From: Welwitschia mirabilis
Lineage: Eukaryota > Gnetophyta > Gnetopsida > Welwitschiales
NCBI GenBank assembly: GCA_051453625.1
Contig: JBOZIK010000001.1
Span: 93,968,145 to 94,032,144, forward strand
Reading direction: 5' to 3'
DNA: 64,000 bases
Of the stretch, positions 35,826 to 48,153 are shown piece by piece (within the stretch, counting starts at the first letter, position 1; each line of letters starts with the position of its first letter). A program made the position numbers and the translations under genes. Below the pieces are notes generated by a model. That model saw only the letters and a program-made list of their open reading frames with translations, did no database searches and was not told the origin of the DNA.

Positions 35826-36995
35826 GGGTAAGAGGAGCCTTGCCTTTGAGCTAGAATCACATTGAAGCTCTAAACACAAATCACTAAAAGAAAACTTTCA
35901 ACTAGAATAGTTATCACTAAATTTATCAAACTTTATATTAAAACTTAAAATCTTCTAACAAAAACTGATGCTAAAAATCTCAAATCTATTTGAAGATTGA
36001 CTTGGTAAGAAGATCTTAAGTCATGAGAGAGTACTTCATTTTAAGAGTAACGAATGATTTATTTATGCATTAGAACCACTAAAACTATGTTATTTTGCTC
36101 AATGTATATACTTTTTCTTGTCTATGAAATTGAAATGATTACACTTTAATGTCATGAATTGATCCTATAGAAAATTAACTTGGTTTAAGAGTGAACATAT
36201 TAATTAGCTTTTTGGGATTGAGTTTTTTTATTTAAACATTCTTCATCCATGGTGGCTATATTTAAGAGTGTACTAGGTTTCATTTGTTCACTAAAACCAC
36301 TATAAATTATGTTATTTTTTTGCTTAATCTTATGTGTTTTATTTTTCTTTGTAGAATTTAAATAGTTATGTTTGATGTCCTAAATTTATGCTTATAGCAA
36401 AGTACCTTTACTTGGTTTAAGAGAATATATTTATTGGCTTTCTAAGATTGAGTCCTTCTTCTTCTTTCTTTCTATTTTTTTTTTCCATATTTTCTTTTAT
36501 TATGTATTTCTTTTTTTAAAAAAAATTATATAAAACACCATCCACCTAACTCTAATGTTTCAAATTTTTTCCTACAATAATGGAGAGGAAGGTAAGGAAA
36601 TATAAGTTGGTAAAAATCAATACATAGAGGACACAACCCAAAGCTTTTCTTTAATCTAGAACCACATTAAATCTCTAGACACATCATTACTAGTAAAGTT
36701 ACAACTACAAGATTATCTTTAAATTAATTAGACTATCTATTAAAAACTCAAAATCTTCTAACAAATGGTGATGTTGAAAGCCTAAATAATGGAAAGATCC
36801 CTAGTTGGGCTAGATTACCTAATTTTAAGAGTGGTGAAATGTTGATTTGTTTGCTAAAACACTATAAATTGTGTTACTTTATTTAGTGAAATCGAGATGA
36901 TTATGCTTTAATGTCATAAACCCATGCTCTTAGCAAATTAACTTTACTTGGTTTAAGAGTGAACACATTTATTAGCTTTTTTAGGCTAAGATTTT
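35826..36995 (+). repeat. Degenerate repeat cluster
   Basis: A unit of about 400 bp at 35826-36230 recurs at 36630-36995. Shared strings in order include gaaccacatta/gaatcacatt, ctctagacaca/ctctaaacaca, aaaatcttctaacaaa, ttttaagag, ttgatttgtttgctaaaac and acttggtttaagagtgaaca. The 3' half occurs a third time at 36260-36455. No coding content. Confidence 0.55.
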
Positions 36996-37395
36996 TTATA
37001 ATTCAATAGGCATCTCCTTCTAGTATTTCAATTTGATTTCTACATGAAAACAAAGGAAGTTAAGGAGATGTTAGTTTATGACAAGTAATAATTGGGGGAA
37101 ATATAAAAGGAGATGAGAAGAAATCCAATGAAGAGAAGCAGAAAAAGATGACATGAAGAAAGGCAAGGCAAAGGATGACAACCAATGGTAGATTGATAAA
37201 GTTTTAGAATTCCCTCAAAATTATATAGAAAATAAATTAAGACATAAATAAGATTTATACTTTATTCTTTACTCATAAATATGTGTTTAATGCTTAATGG
37301 CTTGAAGGAATATCTCTTTAATTAAAAAGAATCCAAAATGTATATAACTAACATTTCCTTGGAGCTTCTTTATTAACTTGAATTTATGCTTATGT

Positions 37396-39002
37396 TGAGA
37401 ATCATTAAACTCAGAGGGGAGGGATAAATGAGTTCCACCAAATAAAATTTAAACTAATAATAGAATGAAAATGCATAATAAAAACACCTTACTAGGATAA
37501 TGTGGTTTCCTAACCTAGGTATGTCCACACACAGAGGGTAGCTTCTACTCACACCTTTCTATATTCCTATATTACAATAAAATAGTGGTTTTTTGATGCA
37601 CTACCAACCTTATAACAAATGAGAGTCTCCTTGAAAGGCAACATTCTCTTCCCCCTAATAAAANNNNNNNNNNNNNNNNNNNNNNNNNNNNNNNNNNNNN
37701 NNNNNNNNNNNNNNNNNNNNNNNNNNNNNNNNNNNNNNNNNNNNNNNNNNNNNNNNNNNNNNNATAGTGGTCTTTACAAGCACACCACAAAGATTACAAT
37801 AGTGAGAAACTCCTCACAAGGTAACACTCTCTTTCTTGTAAGGTAATAATGGTTTTCTATCTTACTAATAACCTTATAACAAATACATGCTAAAAGGCAT
37901 AACCTCAAATGCATATCCATTTAAAGGTTCCCTTATAATGTGTTTGATAATCAAGAATGGACTTACAACAATATTCAACAATAAGATAGTCCAACAATGT
38001 AGAACAAAAAATACCATACAATAACAAACTTGAAGATATAACTTTGATGAATATTTAAGATCCTTAATGTTGTTATTATCATCGAAAGTATAAATGAAGA
38101 ATGAAACAATGAATATCCAAGAGCAATTAGTGAAAGCAATGCAAGATCCTTTTCAAATGATGCCTTTAACTCTTCATAAGAAGTTTCTTTTGCTTGTGCA
38201 TTCTTTGTTCTTGATATGATCATTGTGTGTTGAGATTCAAAAGCTGAGTACTTATTGAATTTTCAAGAATATTTTTTAAATTAGTTCATAACATTAAGGC
38301 TTTATACAATTGAATAAGATCCAGCCATTTAAGCTTAAAAGATATCCATTTAGCTTTGTAACCTTCATGCAATAGATAGGAAATGTCTAAGCATCAAGTG
38401 CATAACTTTATTTTTTATTAATGTGAATTTTAGTGTGAGACATCTTTAACTTTGTAGATGTTTACTCTTTGGACCTCTTTACTTTTGTAGATGTTCTTAG
38501 TCAGCTTACTCAGAATTTGATGAAATTTACTCTATAGTATTGTTAGGCATCCATGGTTATGAATTTGTAATGTACAAGATGATAGCTCATCTAAAACATA
38601 AGATATTCGTCAAAATCCAAATTATCTCTATCACCTATTTTAGCTTAGTATAGACATATTTAACAATGTAAATATCTTCATCTGTGTCAAGTTCAACTTT
38701 CAAAGAAGTCGTCTTGAATGAGGTAGTTGTCTTTTAGCCTATGACTTAAATTCTAGTACATATAAGACATCTTTAATTTCCTACACATCTTCACCAGAGA
38801 TTTCTTCAATTTTATAGATGTCTTCAAATAATTTATTTTAACTTTTAATAACTGATCCTTTTTGTGAGATGTTGTCTTTAAAGATCCACCATGGTCTAAG
38901 GCCTATTAATGTCTAATGNNNNNNNNNNCTTGGTATTAACATGTCGACATAATGATATGAAAAATTTGATAAGTAAAATCATTAAAACTAGATTTACCAA
39001 TA
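37396..39002 (-). repeat. 3' LTR of the Copia element (left copy)
   Basis: It starts TGAGAATCATTaaactca and ends gatttaccaata on the plus strand. It contains N runs at 37664-37763 (100) and 38919-38928 (10). Shared landmarks with the right LTR include tatgtccacacacagagg, aatcaagaatggacttacaa, tccttttcaaatgatgcctt, and ctgatcctttt near the 3' end. Confidence 0.88.
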
Positions 39003-39030
39003 ATCTCCTGCTTTTTAATGATGTTCACAA
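39003..39030 (-). other. Polypurine-like tract of the Copia element
   Basis: On the minus strand aaaaagcaggagat abuts the 3' LTR, the expected position of the plus-strand primer. Confidence 0.45.
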
Positions 39031-39799
39031 CTTGGCAAATCTTGTTAGTATAATTTCATCCAATTACTAGATATTTATATTCCAGAGAAATGCACATAAT
39101 CAAATTTGAAATGGTGTTTGAAAAGCATGACATTTATCACTTGAATAATAAATAAAATCACATACATATACCAATTCAAAAATAGAACAAGATACATTGA
39201 TGAATCAATTGTGCAATCAAATAAAGACATGTAAATAATTAATGAATCATGATATTAGCCCTTTAAATAAGCATGCAAAATGTAAAGCACAAAAATATTT
39301 GACAATTCATTTAACTATGCCTAACTAAATGCCATTGATTTGATCAACCTAAATTTGCTACCATTGATTTGCTAAAACTTCTTCCCCATTTTTAAATAGC
39401 AGAGAAAATAAATATACATCCTAGATTTTGTTGCTCCCCTTCAACATGTACCTCCGTGGGAGCCTGGTACTTCCCTTGAGTCTATGCCTCTCAAAGATAC
39501 TAACTAATGTTCTAATAATCATTTTTTGGTAATAACACACACAAAGACATCTACAATTCTTAATATGTCTTTCTTAGAAATATATACAAAAATGAAGATG
39601 TTTGCAATGAAAGCTCTAGATTATTTAAAAAGATCTATGACTACTACAAGTATAATAATGATACTTCAAAAAAATAGTTAATAAGAACATAATTTAACTT
39701 TTAGTCACATTTAACTAATAATCTCAACTCATAAGATAATTATAAAATGAAGTCGATAATTTAAATACTATTACCTATTTACTTACCTAATTGGGCAAA

Positions 39800-40140
39800 G
39801 CCTGATCCCCATACACTCATTTGCATATCTTTCAATACTTAGAGGTTTTGTAAACACATCTATAAGTTGATAGTCTGTACTAATATATTCCATTGTAATA
39901 TTTCTATTCTAAACATGTTCTCTAATAAAGTGATGTTGGATTTCAATGTGCTTGGTTCTTAAGTGTTGTATAAGATTTTTGGATATATTGATGGCACTAT
40001 TGTTATTACAATAGAAGGAAATATTGCTCATGGAGAGTTCAAAATATTTTAACATTTTCTTCATCCATAGAAGTCGTGCATAGCAACTTCTAGCAGCAAT
40101 GTATTTGGCCTTAGCAATTGATACAATAGTTGAGTTCTAC
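39800..40140 (-). pseudogene. Copia RNase H remnant
   Basis: The minus strand reads SIAKAKYIAARSCYARLLWM, then SFYCNNNSAINISKNLIQHL, RTKHIEIQHHFIREHV and YQLIDVFTKPLS. These are the standard Copia RNase H blocks (STAEAEYIAA, CDNxSAIxISKNPVxHxRTKHIDIxxHFIRE, QLADIFTKPL). Confidence 0.85.
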
Positions 40141-40379
40141 TTTTTACTACTCTAAGAAATCAAGCATTATCCAAGCAAAAGCATGTTCCACTTGTGTTTC
40201 TTCTATCATCTTTACATCCTAACTAATTTGCATTACAATACCTTACTAGATTAATGGAGGAGTCTTTTAAGTACCAAAGGCCTCAATTAGTGGTATCCTT
40301 TAAGTAATGAAAAATTCTTTCACTAGCTATGAGATGTGATTCTCTAGGATTAATTTGATAGCATGCACAAATCCCTACA

Positions 40380-41230
40380 CTTAACATAATATTAGGTCAA
40401 CTAGCTATAGGTTATAACAAACTACTAATCGTACCTCTATATAGCTTTTGATCCATCTTCTTACCATTTTCATCTTTGTCTAATTTGGTGTTTTGATTCA
40501 TAAGAGTATCTTTTCCTTTACAATTCTATAAATCATATTTGACTAGAAAATTTTTAATATATTTAGCTTATGAAATAAATGTATCTTGCTTATGTTGCAT
40601 AATCTAAAGTCCTAAGAAGTTTCTCATTTCTGCCATGAGATTTATTTTAAAATTATCCTGCATAATCTTGATAAATTTCTTGCACAAACATTTATTAGTA
40701 GCATCAAAAATAATTTCATCTACATAAATTTAAATAATAGTAAAATCTTTACCATCCTTTCTAATGAATAATATCACATCTGATGTACCTATTTTGAAGC
40801 CATTTTCAATTAGATGACCTGAAAGTTTCTTATACCAAACTTTAAGAGCTTATTTAAGACATAGAAATACTTCTTTAATTTGTAAACATGATTAGATTTT
40901 TGTGAGTTAATGAGCTCATCTGGTTGTTTAACATATATTTCTTCTTGAAGATTCCATTTAGAAATGCACTCTTGACATCGTATTTGATAAAGTTTGAAAT
41001 CATTTATACAAACAAAGGCTAGAAGCATTTTTATTAATTTCATACAAGCCATAAGAGCAAATGTTTCTTTAAAGTCAATTCCTTCTTGTTAATTGTAACC
41101 TCTTACCACTAATCTTGTAGTGCCAATAATTGGTCAGTTAGATGGTCTTGGAGTAAGTTCCAAACATTACATATTTCAAATTAGTTAAGTTCATATCACA
41201 CAACAACCATCTAATGTTCATAATTTTTAG
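40380..41230 (-). pseudogene. Copia reverse transcriptase remnant
   Basis: On the minus strand, YNQQEGIDFKETFALMACMK, AFVCINDFKLYQI, LQEEIYVKQPDELI and NHVYKLKK (in part open at 40810-41052) match the Copia RT N-terminal half. IYVDEIIFDATNKCLCKKF and NFLGLQIMQHKQDTFIS follow. The catalytic YVDD is YVDE here (40715-40726), an inactivating change. It is also interrupted by frameshifts. Confidence 0.88.
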
Positions 41231-41689
41231 CTTCTTTGAAAGTTTTTAGTTCAACTTAAGAGATATAAGCTGTATAACCACAAAATTCTCTAATAGAACT
41301 TTTAGTTTGAATACCTTCATATGGACTTTGTATAATGTTGCTAATAGAGTGACTCTTCTTTAGTCTAATCATGATTGATGGATTTTCCTTTTGTATTTCT
41401 TCTTTTTCTTTCTCACTATTTTATTGAACTTGAAGATGCCTAGAGGATTGAACAACTTGCACAAGAGTATAATCATCTTTTACATTCACAAGAGTTAACT
41501 CAATATCATTTATTTCAACATTTATAGTTTCCTCAGCTACCTGGGTTCTGTTATTATACACCTTGTAAGATTTATTGACCACAGAATATCCTAGAAAATT
41601 TATTTATGAACTTTTGAATTAGACTTCTTTAAATGGTCTTAAAAATGAATCTTCTTACTAGAACGCTGTTAGAAATATAATAGGCTATA

Positions 41690-42110
41690 TTGACTACTTC
41701 TATCCAAAAATGATATGGTACCTTTTTGTCATGCATCAGTGTCCTAATAATTTTTTGAGAACCCTATTCTTTCTTTTAGTTACTCCATTTTGTTGGGGGT
41801 TTCTTAGAGCAAAGAATTGATGTAAAACATCAAACTGCTCCTAGAATTCTCTAAACTTTACATTTTTGAATTTGCTACAATTACCACTTCATATCATTTT
41901 GATCATGTATCCCTTTTGATTTTGTAACTTGACGCATAACCTAAAAAGATAATTAAAAGCTCCATCCTTATGTGCAAGGAAGGGTACCCATGTAAAACTA
42001 AAAAAACCATCTACAATTATTAAATAATACCTTTTCTTACCTAAGCTTTCTGTAGATGAAGGGCCAACAATGTCTAAATGTAGAGATCTAATGGACGTTC
42101 AGTAAGAAAA
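41690..42110 (-). pseudogene. Copia integrase core remnant
   Basis: The minus strand reads HLDIVGPSSTESLGKKRYYL, IIVDGFFSFTWVPFLAHKD, then FFALRNPQQNGVTKRKNR. These match 'DLxGPSRTxSLGGKRYxxxxVDDFSRFTWVxFLxxK' and 'SAPRTPQQNGVVERKNRT'. Catalytic residues have changed (VERKN to TKRKN). The order relative to RT supports Copia. Confidence 0.85.
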
Positions 42111-42904
42111 TATTTTTCTTATCAACTTTTACCTTTTCTACTTTCATTTATGATAAGATTTATAGATTTGATTATTAATGGTTTTGAACTTAGGAAGTCC
42201 TCTTACCATTTACTTTGTATATAAGATTTTGAGAAAATATTTATTTACATGATCAAGATTTCTATGTCGTAGCTCTAGTTTATCTGCTTTACTAAGTAGT
42301 AATATAAACATTTAATTTTATTACACTAGTAAATAGAACTTTAGCCTAGTTTTACTTTAACATAACACATTCATCTTTTGTAAATGTAATAAAAACATTT
42401 GCATCATAGAGTTGACTTACACTTAAAAAATTATGTTGTAGAACATTTATAAAAAATACATATTTTACCACTAGTAGATCATCTCCTCCAATGATACCAA
42501 GACCTTTAATTAGTGCTTTTGTATTATCTTCAAAAGGTACAACTCCTTAATCTTATTCTACTAAGGGGGTGAAGCTAGATTTATTTCTATTCATGTGTTT
42601 TAAGCTATACCATGCATGCTTGTTCACTGCTCTGAGTGCTATTTGAGATAAAAGAGCTAACTTTGATTTTGGTACCCATATTTTTCTTGGCTTGTTTTGC
42701 ACAAAACCTTGTACCATTCTACTTAGCCTTTAGCATTATTAGTATAATACTTGATTTCAAATTTTATTAGACATCTTTACTAATAATGACCTCTATTATG
42801 ACAATAATAATAGATAATATTGTTTGTATATATTAAATGTTCATACCTTGACTTATGGTTCCATTTGTCAAATAAAGAAGCAAAAGTACTTGTTATTTTT
42901 TCTA

Positions 42905-43136
42905 TGGGATTTTAGATCCCATATGCACAGAAGGCCCAAGAACTAGGATAAACTCCTAGGGAGTAAAAATTAATGATCATTCAAATCATCTCCATTATTT
43001 AATATCTATTTGATACAATTTATACAAGTAATAAGGTCCAACATAGACATGAACTACCTATCATATATTTGGAGCCACATCCCAAGATTTCTGGATCTTG
43101 AGCTAACCCATCTTAAAATAAAACTTAAATCCAACA
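42905..43136 (-). repeat. 3' LTR of the nested element
   Basis: This is the left copy, 232 bp. It begins tgggattttagatcccatat and ends ttaaatccaaca. It is close to the right copy, with scattered substitutions and small indels. Confidence 0.8.
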
Positions 43137-43148
43137 AACCCTTCCTTA

Positions 43149-43184
43149 ATGTCAAGTCCAAGCGATAAGGACTTGGACATTACA
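43149..43184. repeat. Hairpin beside the polypurine tract of the nested element
   Basis: AATGTCAAGTCC, about nine bases, then GGACTTGGACATT can pair along its length with one bulged base. An equivalent hairpin stands at 22933-22970 in the related fragment. Confidence 0.5.
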
Positions 43185-43238
43185 TAATTGCTAGAACATG
43201 CTTCTAGCATAGCATTCAACATAGAAGTGATGACATCA

Positions 43239-43336
43239 AGTATGGACTAACTATTTCAAAGTAGACTAACCATGACAATGTGGACTAACCACAATAATAT
43301 GGACTAACCATATCAACATGAACTAACCATAGCAAG
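43239..43336. repeat. Minisatellite, five units of about 19-20 bp
   Basis: Successive units read tggactaactatttcaaag, tagactaaccatgacaatg, tggactaaccacaataata, tggactaaccatatcaaca and tgaactaaccatagcaagg. It lies inside the nested element. Confidence 0.75.
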
Positions 43337-44993
43337 GGACAAACCCAACATTCAATTGTGAGACACCCTAGAAATGGGACCAACCCAGCAAGGGACAAAC
43401 TTGAGAAATTACCATATAAAAACAACATCATAAAAAATGTCCCATACCATTTTTCATAGCATTATTCCTATATGATTTTGCCTATAATTGGTTGTGACAA
43501 GTCCATAACTTAGCTTTTAGTGTTTGGTAAATTTAGCCTTGCTCAATAATCCAAAAATAAGACATAAAATATTTTCAACAAAATCAACCCACACCTAAAG
43601 GATTAAGACACACTCAATAAATGGGGCACACCCAGCATTACATGTGGACTTACCACAACTATAGGACTAACCCAACAAAATAAAAAGGTGTCTTCTTCCA
43701 TTCTATACCATGTTTTTATAATAATAAATTTTAAGAAAATAAATTCCTTAAAAATCCCCCAATACAAAATAAGAATTTGCTTTTCTAATAGCATTACAAA
43801 CCCAAGAAAAAGTACACATTCAGTATTAAAAGCTATGGCCTAGGAGTTTATGATAATAAAGATCAGGTATGCCTTAATGATAATGAAAACATGTAGCATT
43901 TTGTGATAGGATCTTTTCAAGAGACCTTCACATCTTCTTTACTATGTCTATCATAAATTCTTCGACAATCCCTCGACATCACCAATAGTATCATGAGAAC
44001 TACCAAATAATAAGCAATCCTTCCTCGTAGACACCATCTCCTATAAGCAACATGAAAGATATGACCGAAAGTAACAACTATTTTTGCTACACACCTAGGA
44101 CAACAATTTTGCAAATACTCGCTCATCCTATACTTTATGCTCTGATATCTTTGAAGACTTCACCATGACGATGCATCCTTCACCACTGCCAGTAGTTGAG
44201 TAAATTAACAGGCAAACTGCCAGAAAATGCAAGTGATTTGTAGGTGTCTTCTAGTGAAAATATAATTCCTTACACCATTCAAACCTTTAAGATTATACAT
44301 AACCATCTTAAGATTCATCGAAACAGAAAAATCCAGAACATAGTTCATGAAAACTAGGGTTTGGTGTGACACATCATTTTCTAGCTTTCACTATTTCCAT
44401 TATTGTACCTTCTATTTTTTGCTTTTCTTCCTTACTAAACTTACAGAGAATTAGGGCCATGCCAAGTACAGGGCATCTATTTTATTATGAATGATCAAAT
44501 CATAACTTATAAGCAAATCTTCAAATCATCCACAGATGCAGTGATTTCGCACATTCTAGAAGCAATTAACAAACTTTTTGATGTATCCTTTGCATGCTCT
44601 TTATTAATCTCCCATGATGCCTGCCTATTTAAGCTATGGTTAGTGGTTTTACAAGTTTACAAATGGAGAGCTATTGCTTTAAATCCATGGATCCCCAACA
44701 ATATTCTGTGATTTCAGCATTTCTTGACTTCTCCCTTAGCTGGAGCTAACGTGTTATCTACCATCTAGAAGCATCCAAGAGCTTTTATTATAGTTAGAAC
44801 ATATGAGTAACTCAGAAGGCGTGAGCTAGCAGAAATCAAAGCCTTTCTTCATCTACACTGGTATTCGTTAGGCATTCTAGTGCAGAGAATCTCCAAGTGT
44901 ATAATTTCCATGAAAAACATGAAAAAACATGGATAACCATATCCCTCTTTTACAAGATCAAAAGGGCCTGCCATGAAGCAAAAACCCTTTACT
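43337..44993. other. Non-coding interior of the nested element
   Basis: Minus-strand frames at 43603-43794, 43917-44126 and 44857-44977 (the last starting MAGPFDLVKEGYGYP just after the primer-binding site) carry no motif I can name. No pol domain is present, so the element must have depended on enzymes supplied elsewhere. Confidence 0.45.
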
Positions 44994-45011
44994 GAGCTCT
45001 GATACCATTTG

Positions 45012-45242
45012 TGGGATTTTAGATCCCATATGCGCAGAAGGCCCAAGAACTAGGAGAAACTCCTAGGAAGTACAAATGAATGATCATTCAAATCAACTCC
45101 ATTATTAATTTTTATTTGATACAATTTATACAATTAATAAGGCCTAACATAGACATTAGATACTTATCATATATTTGGATCCACATCCCAAGATTTCTAG
45201 ATCTTGAGCTAACCCACCTTAAAATAAAACTTAAACCTAACA
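45012..45242 (-). repeat. 5' LTR of the nested element
   Basis: This is the right copy, 231 bp, adjacent to the primer-binding site. In the element's orientation it starts TGTTAGG and ends ATCCCA. Confidence 0.8.
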
Positions 45243-45399
45243 GCTTCATCATATTCCAAGCCACTTTTATCATTTGATCGTCTACATTATCCAAGTATGA
45301 TATTCAATGTCTCCTTTCCTTGCATGAAGTTTTTATTTATTTTCCTTGAATGAAATAGTTCCTATCTTACAAAGTTCAATTCACATGTTAGTCTACTAA

Positions 45400-45835
45400 C
45401 CTCAGCTTTAAGAGCTAAGTTTTCTAAAGATAATTTATTGCTAATATTTTTTCTTATTTATAAGCTTCTTCATGATACGAAGTAATTTTTTCATCTTAAT
45501 ACATACTTTTTTAAGTTTAACAAACTCTTTAGAAATTAGTTTGTACATTTTTTAAAAATTCAAACTTATGTCATCTTCACTATCTGATTCATCTTCTTCT
45601 CTTATCTCATCTTTTTCTTTCTAAAAATGTGCAATGGTCATGAGAGCAGAATAAGTTTCTTCATTAGATGTTTTTATCCCTGTTGTAGTTTTTGTGCATC
45701 CTTCATCTTTGTTTTTTCAAACCTAAAACTCATAATATTATAAGAACATTCATATCCTCATCTTCCAATAGGCGTAGTTTATTCATTTAAAAAGCAAAGG
45801 TTTAATAGATGGCATCCCTTCCATTGTTTACTCAA
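45400..45835 (-). pseudogene. Copia gag remnant, shortened
   Basis: On the minus strand just after the primer-binding site come MEGMPSIKPLLFK, then NYAYWKM, the Copia gag start (PxFNGxNYxxWKxRM). A later Asp/Glu-rich stretch (EKDEIREEDESDSEDD) and coiled-coil-like lysine-rich sequence reach about 45400. The middle of gag seems to be missing. Confidence 0.6.
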
Positions 45836-45860
45836 AGAAGTTACTCCTTTTTGTAAGTAA

Positions 45861-45874
45861 TGGCTCTGATACCA
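45861..45874 (-). other. Primer-binding site of the Copia element
   Basis: Plus-strand TGGCTCTGATACCA is the complement of TGGTATCAGAGCCA, matching the initiator-Met tRNA site used by many Copia elements. It lies two bases from the right LTR. Confidence 0.88.
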
Positions 45875-45876
45875 CT

Positions 45877-47412
45877 TGAAAATCATTGAACTTAAAGAAG
45901 AGGGACGCATGAGTTCCATTAAATAAAATAATAGAATGGAAATGCATAATAAAAATACTTTACTAGGATAACATGTTTTCTTAATGGGTATGTCCACACA
46001 CAGAGGATAGCTTCTTCTCAAACCTCTAGATATTTTTGATCTATAAGAAAATAGTGGTTTTCTAGTACACTATCAATCTTACAATAAACGAGAGTCTCCT
46101 CATAAGGCAGCACTCTCTCCCATGCAAGGGAATAGTGGTTTTTAGAGGTGCACCACAAACCTTACAATAGTGAGAGTCTTCTCGTAAGGTAGCACTCCCT
46201 TCCCCATAAGGAAATAATGTTTTTATAGCTCACTAATAACCTTACAATAAACAAATGATCAAAGGCATCACTCAAATGTACACCTATACAAGGGTTACCT
46301 TACAATGTATTTAATAATCAAGAATGGACTTACAATAATATTCAATAATAAGATAGTCCAATAATGTAAAACCAAAAATACCATACAATAATATTTAACA
46401 ATAAGATATTCCAATAATGTAAAACCAAAAATACCATATAATATTAAGCCTGAAGATATGGATTTAATGAAGATTTGAGATTCTTAATGTTGTTATTATC
46501 ATTATGAGTGTAAATAAAGAATGCAATAATTAAGATCCAAGAGCAAATGATGAAAGCAATGCAAGCTCCTTTTCAAATGATGCCTTTGATTCTTCATAAG
46601 AAGTTCCTTTCACCCATGCAATCTTTCTTCTTGATCTGATTACTTTGTGCAAAAATTTAAAAGCTAAGTATTCATTGAGGTTTTAAGACTTTTTTCAAAA
46701 TTGTTCATGACATTGAGGATTTATGTAATTGAAGAAGATTTAATTACTTGAGTTTGAAATGTAGCCATTTAACTTTGTAACTACGATGCAACAGATAGGA
46801 AAAATCAAGGCATCAAGGGCATAACTTCAGTTTTCATTGACATGAACTTTAGTATAAGACGTATTCAACTTTATAGACATCTGCTCTTTAGATGTCTTTA
46901 CTTTTATATATGTCTTTAATCAACTTGCCTAAATTTTAATGAAATTTACTACGTCGTACCCTTAAACCTTTATGATCATGAATTTATAATGTATAAGTTG
47001 ATACCTTATGTGAAATGTAAGATATTATTCAAAATGTAAATTGGCTTTTTTACCTGTTTAAGCTTAGTATAGATGATTTTAACAATGTAGATGTCTTTAC
47101 CTATGTCAGGTTTTACTTTCAGCAAAGTCATCTTGAATGAGGTAGTCATCTTTTAGCCTGTGACTTGAATTCTGATACATATAAAACATCTTCAATTTCC
47201 TAGATGTTTTCATTAGAGATTTCTTTAATTTTAAACATCTTCAAACAATTGATTTTGCTTTTTAATAACTGATCCTTTTCATGAGTTGTTACCTTTAAAA
47301 GATTCATCATGATCTAAGGCTTAACAATATTTGACGTTCTTGGTATTGACATATCTACACAATGACATAAAATACTTAATAAATGGAATAATCAAAACTA
47401 GATGTACCAACA
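45877..47412 (-). repeat. 5' LTR of the Copia element (right copy)
   Basis: 1536 bp, gap-free. It ends gatgtaccaaca on plus, which is TGTTGGTACATC in the element's sense. It contains a tandem array at about 46049-46253 whose units start aatagtggtttt (46050, 46131) and aataatgttttt (46213), period 81-82 bp. Confidence 0.88.
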
Positions 47413-48153
47413 GTATTTGAATTATTATTAAGTCCACATTCTTTGAATTTTAAATCATACATTAATGTCATCAAAGGAAAGCAAATCTATCAATCAACAT
47501 TGGAATTTTTCCTTTTCTTTTTGTTTGACGACTTTATCTTGATTTAACTTGAGCATTGCTTTATAAGGTTTGATTTAACATTTGAGAAGGATTTTTTAAT
47601 AACTACCAAAGATATCCTTTCTTATCAAATTAAGAAACAATATGCCTTATCTATTACATAGTAATAGGTCATCCAACTTATTATAATAAAGTAGACTTAT
47701 GATTAGCTAATCTAATTATAACTTTATAAATATCTCTTATTATCATCAAGGAATAATATTTTCAATGTACTTACTCTCATGGTACAAAGTTAAGAACCTG
47801 CCACATCCAAGATTTTCCAAGGTCCTAAAATTTAGCACAAAATCCTTTACAATAATTAAATAATAATGAATAAATATTATAGGGCCAACTAACATTTGCA
47901 TGTTAAAGATCTATTACTCAATGGAAAAATCTGTATATGTGGAAAATATTATCTGATGTTTTCTTTTGAATTTACTTCCTAAATGATTCATCTTGATTTA
48001 ATTAATAAAAGTAATTCTTATTTAATTTATTTCTCTTAATAATTACAAATGATGATATGCTTTCAAAAATTTGGCATTATTCTTTAGATATCTTATTTTA
48101 GTAAAGACCAATGATTCTCTATCTTTTCTAAAATGAGTGAGATGCTATGTGAC
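47413..48153. other. AT-rich spacer between elements
   Basis: No gene or named repeat was recognised. Confidence 0.45.

Larger units (their letters stand above)
42905..45242 (-). mobile_element. Short non-autonomous LTR element nested in the Copia element
   Basis: Direct repeats of about 231 bp, 42905-43136 and 45012-45242, both start TGGGATTTTAGATCCCATAT. They share agaaggcccaagaactagga and ttgagctaaccca and end near CCAACA or CCTAACA. GAGCTCTGATACCA (44994-45007) beside the right copy is the complement of TGGTATCAGAGC, the initiator-Met tRNA primer-binding site, so the element is minus-oriented. A purine tract (aaggaaggg on minus) lies beside the left copy. The 1.87 kb interior shows no RT or integrase. 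It interrupts the Copia gag/early region. Confidence 0.8.
37396..47412 (-). mobile_element. Full-length Ty1/Copia LTR retrotransposon (with nested insertion)
   Basis: The two long terminal repeats (37396-39002 and 45877-47412) share the same orientation and order. Transcription runs right to left: the primer-binding site lies beside the right LTR, followed leftward by gag (to about 45430), the nested element, then integrase, RT and RNase H, and a purine tract (on the minus strand) beside the left LTR. This order, integrase before RT, defines Copia. In the element's own orientation the right LTR begins TGTTGGTACATCTAG. All reading frames are broken, so it is non-functional. I could not match five-base target duplications. 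Confidence 0.88.

Noticed and set aside
43239-43336. CRISPR-like array
   Set aside because: The units are contiguous 19-20-bp repeats without unique spacers, inside a plant retroelement.
37396-47412. Five-base target duplications for the Copia element and for the nested element
   Set aside because: The bases outside each LTR pair do not match exactly at any boundary I tried, so none is claimed.
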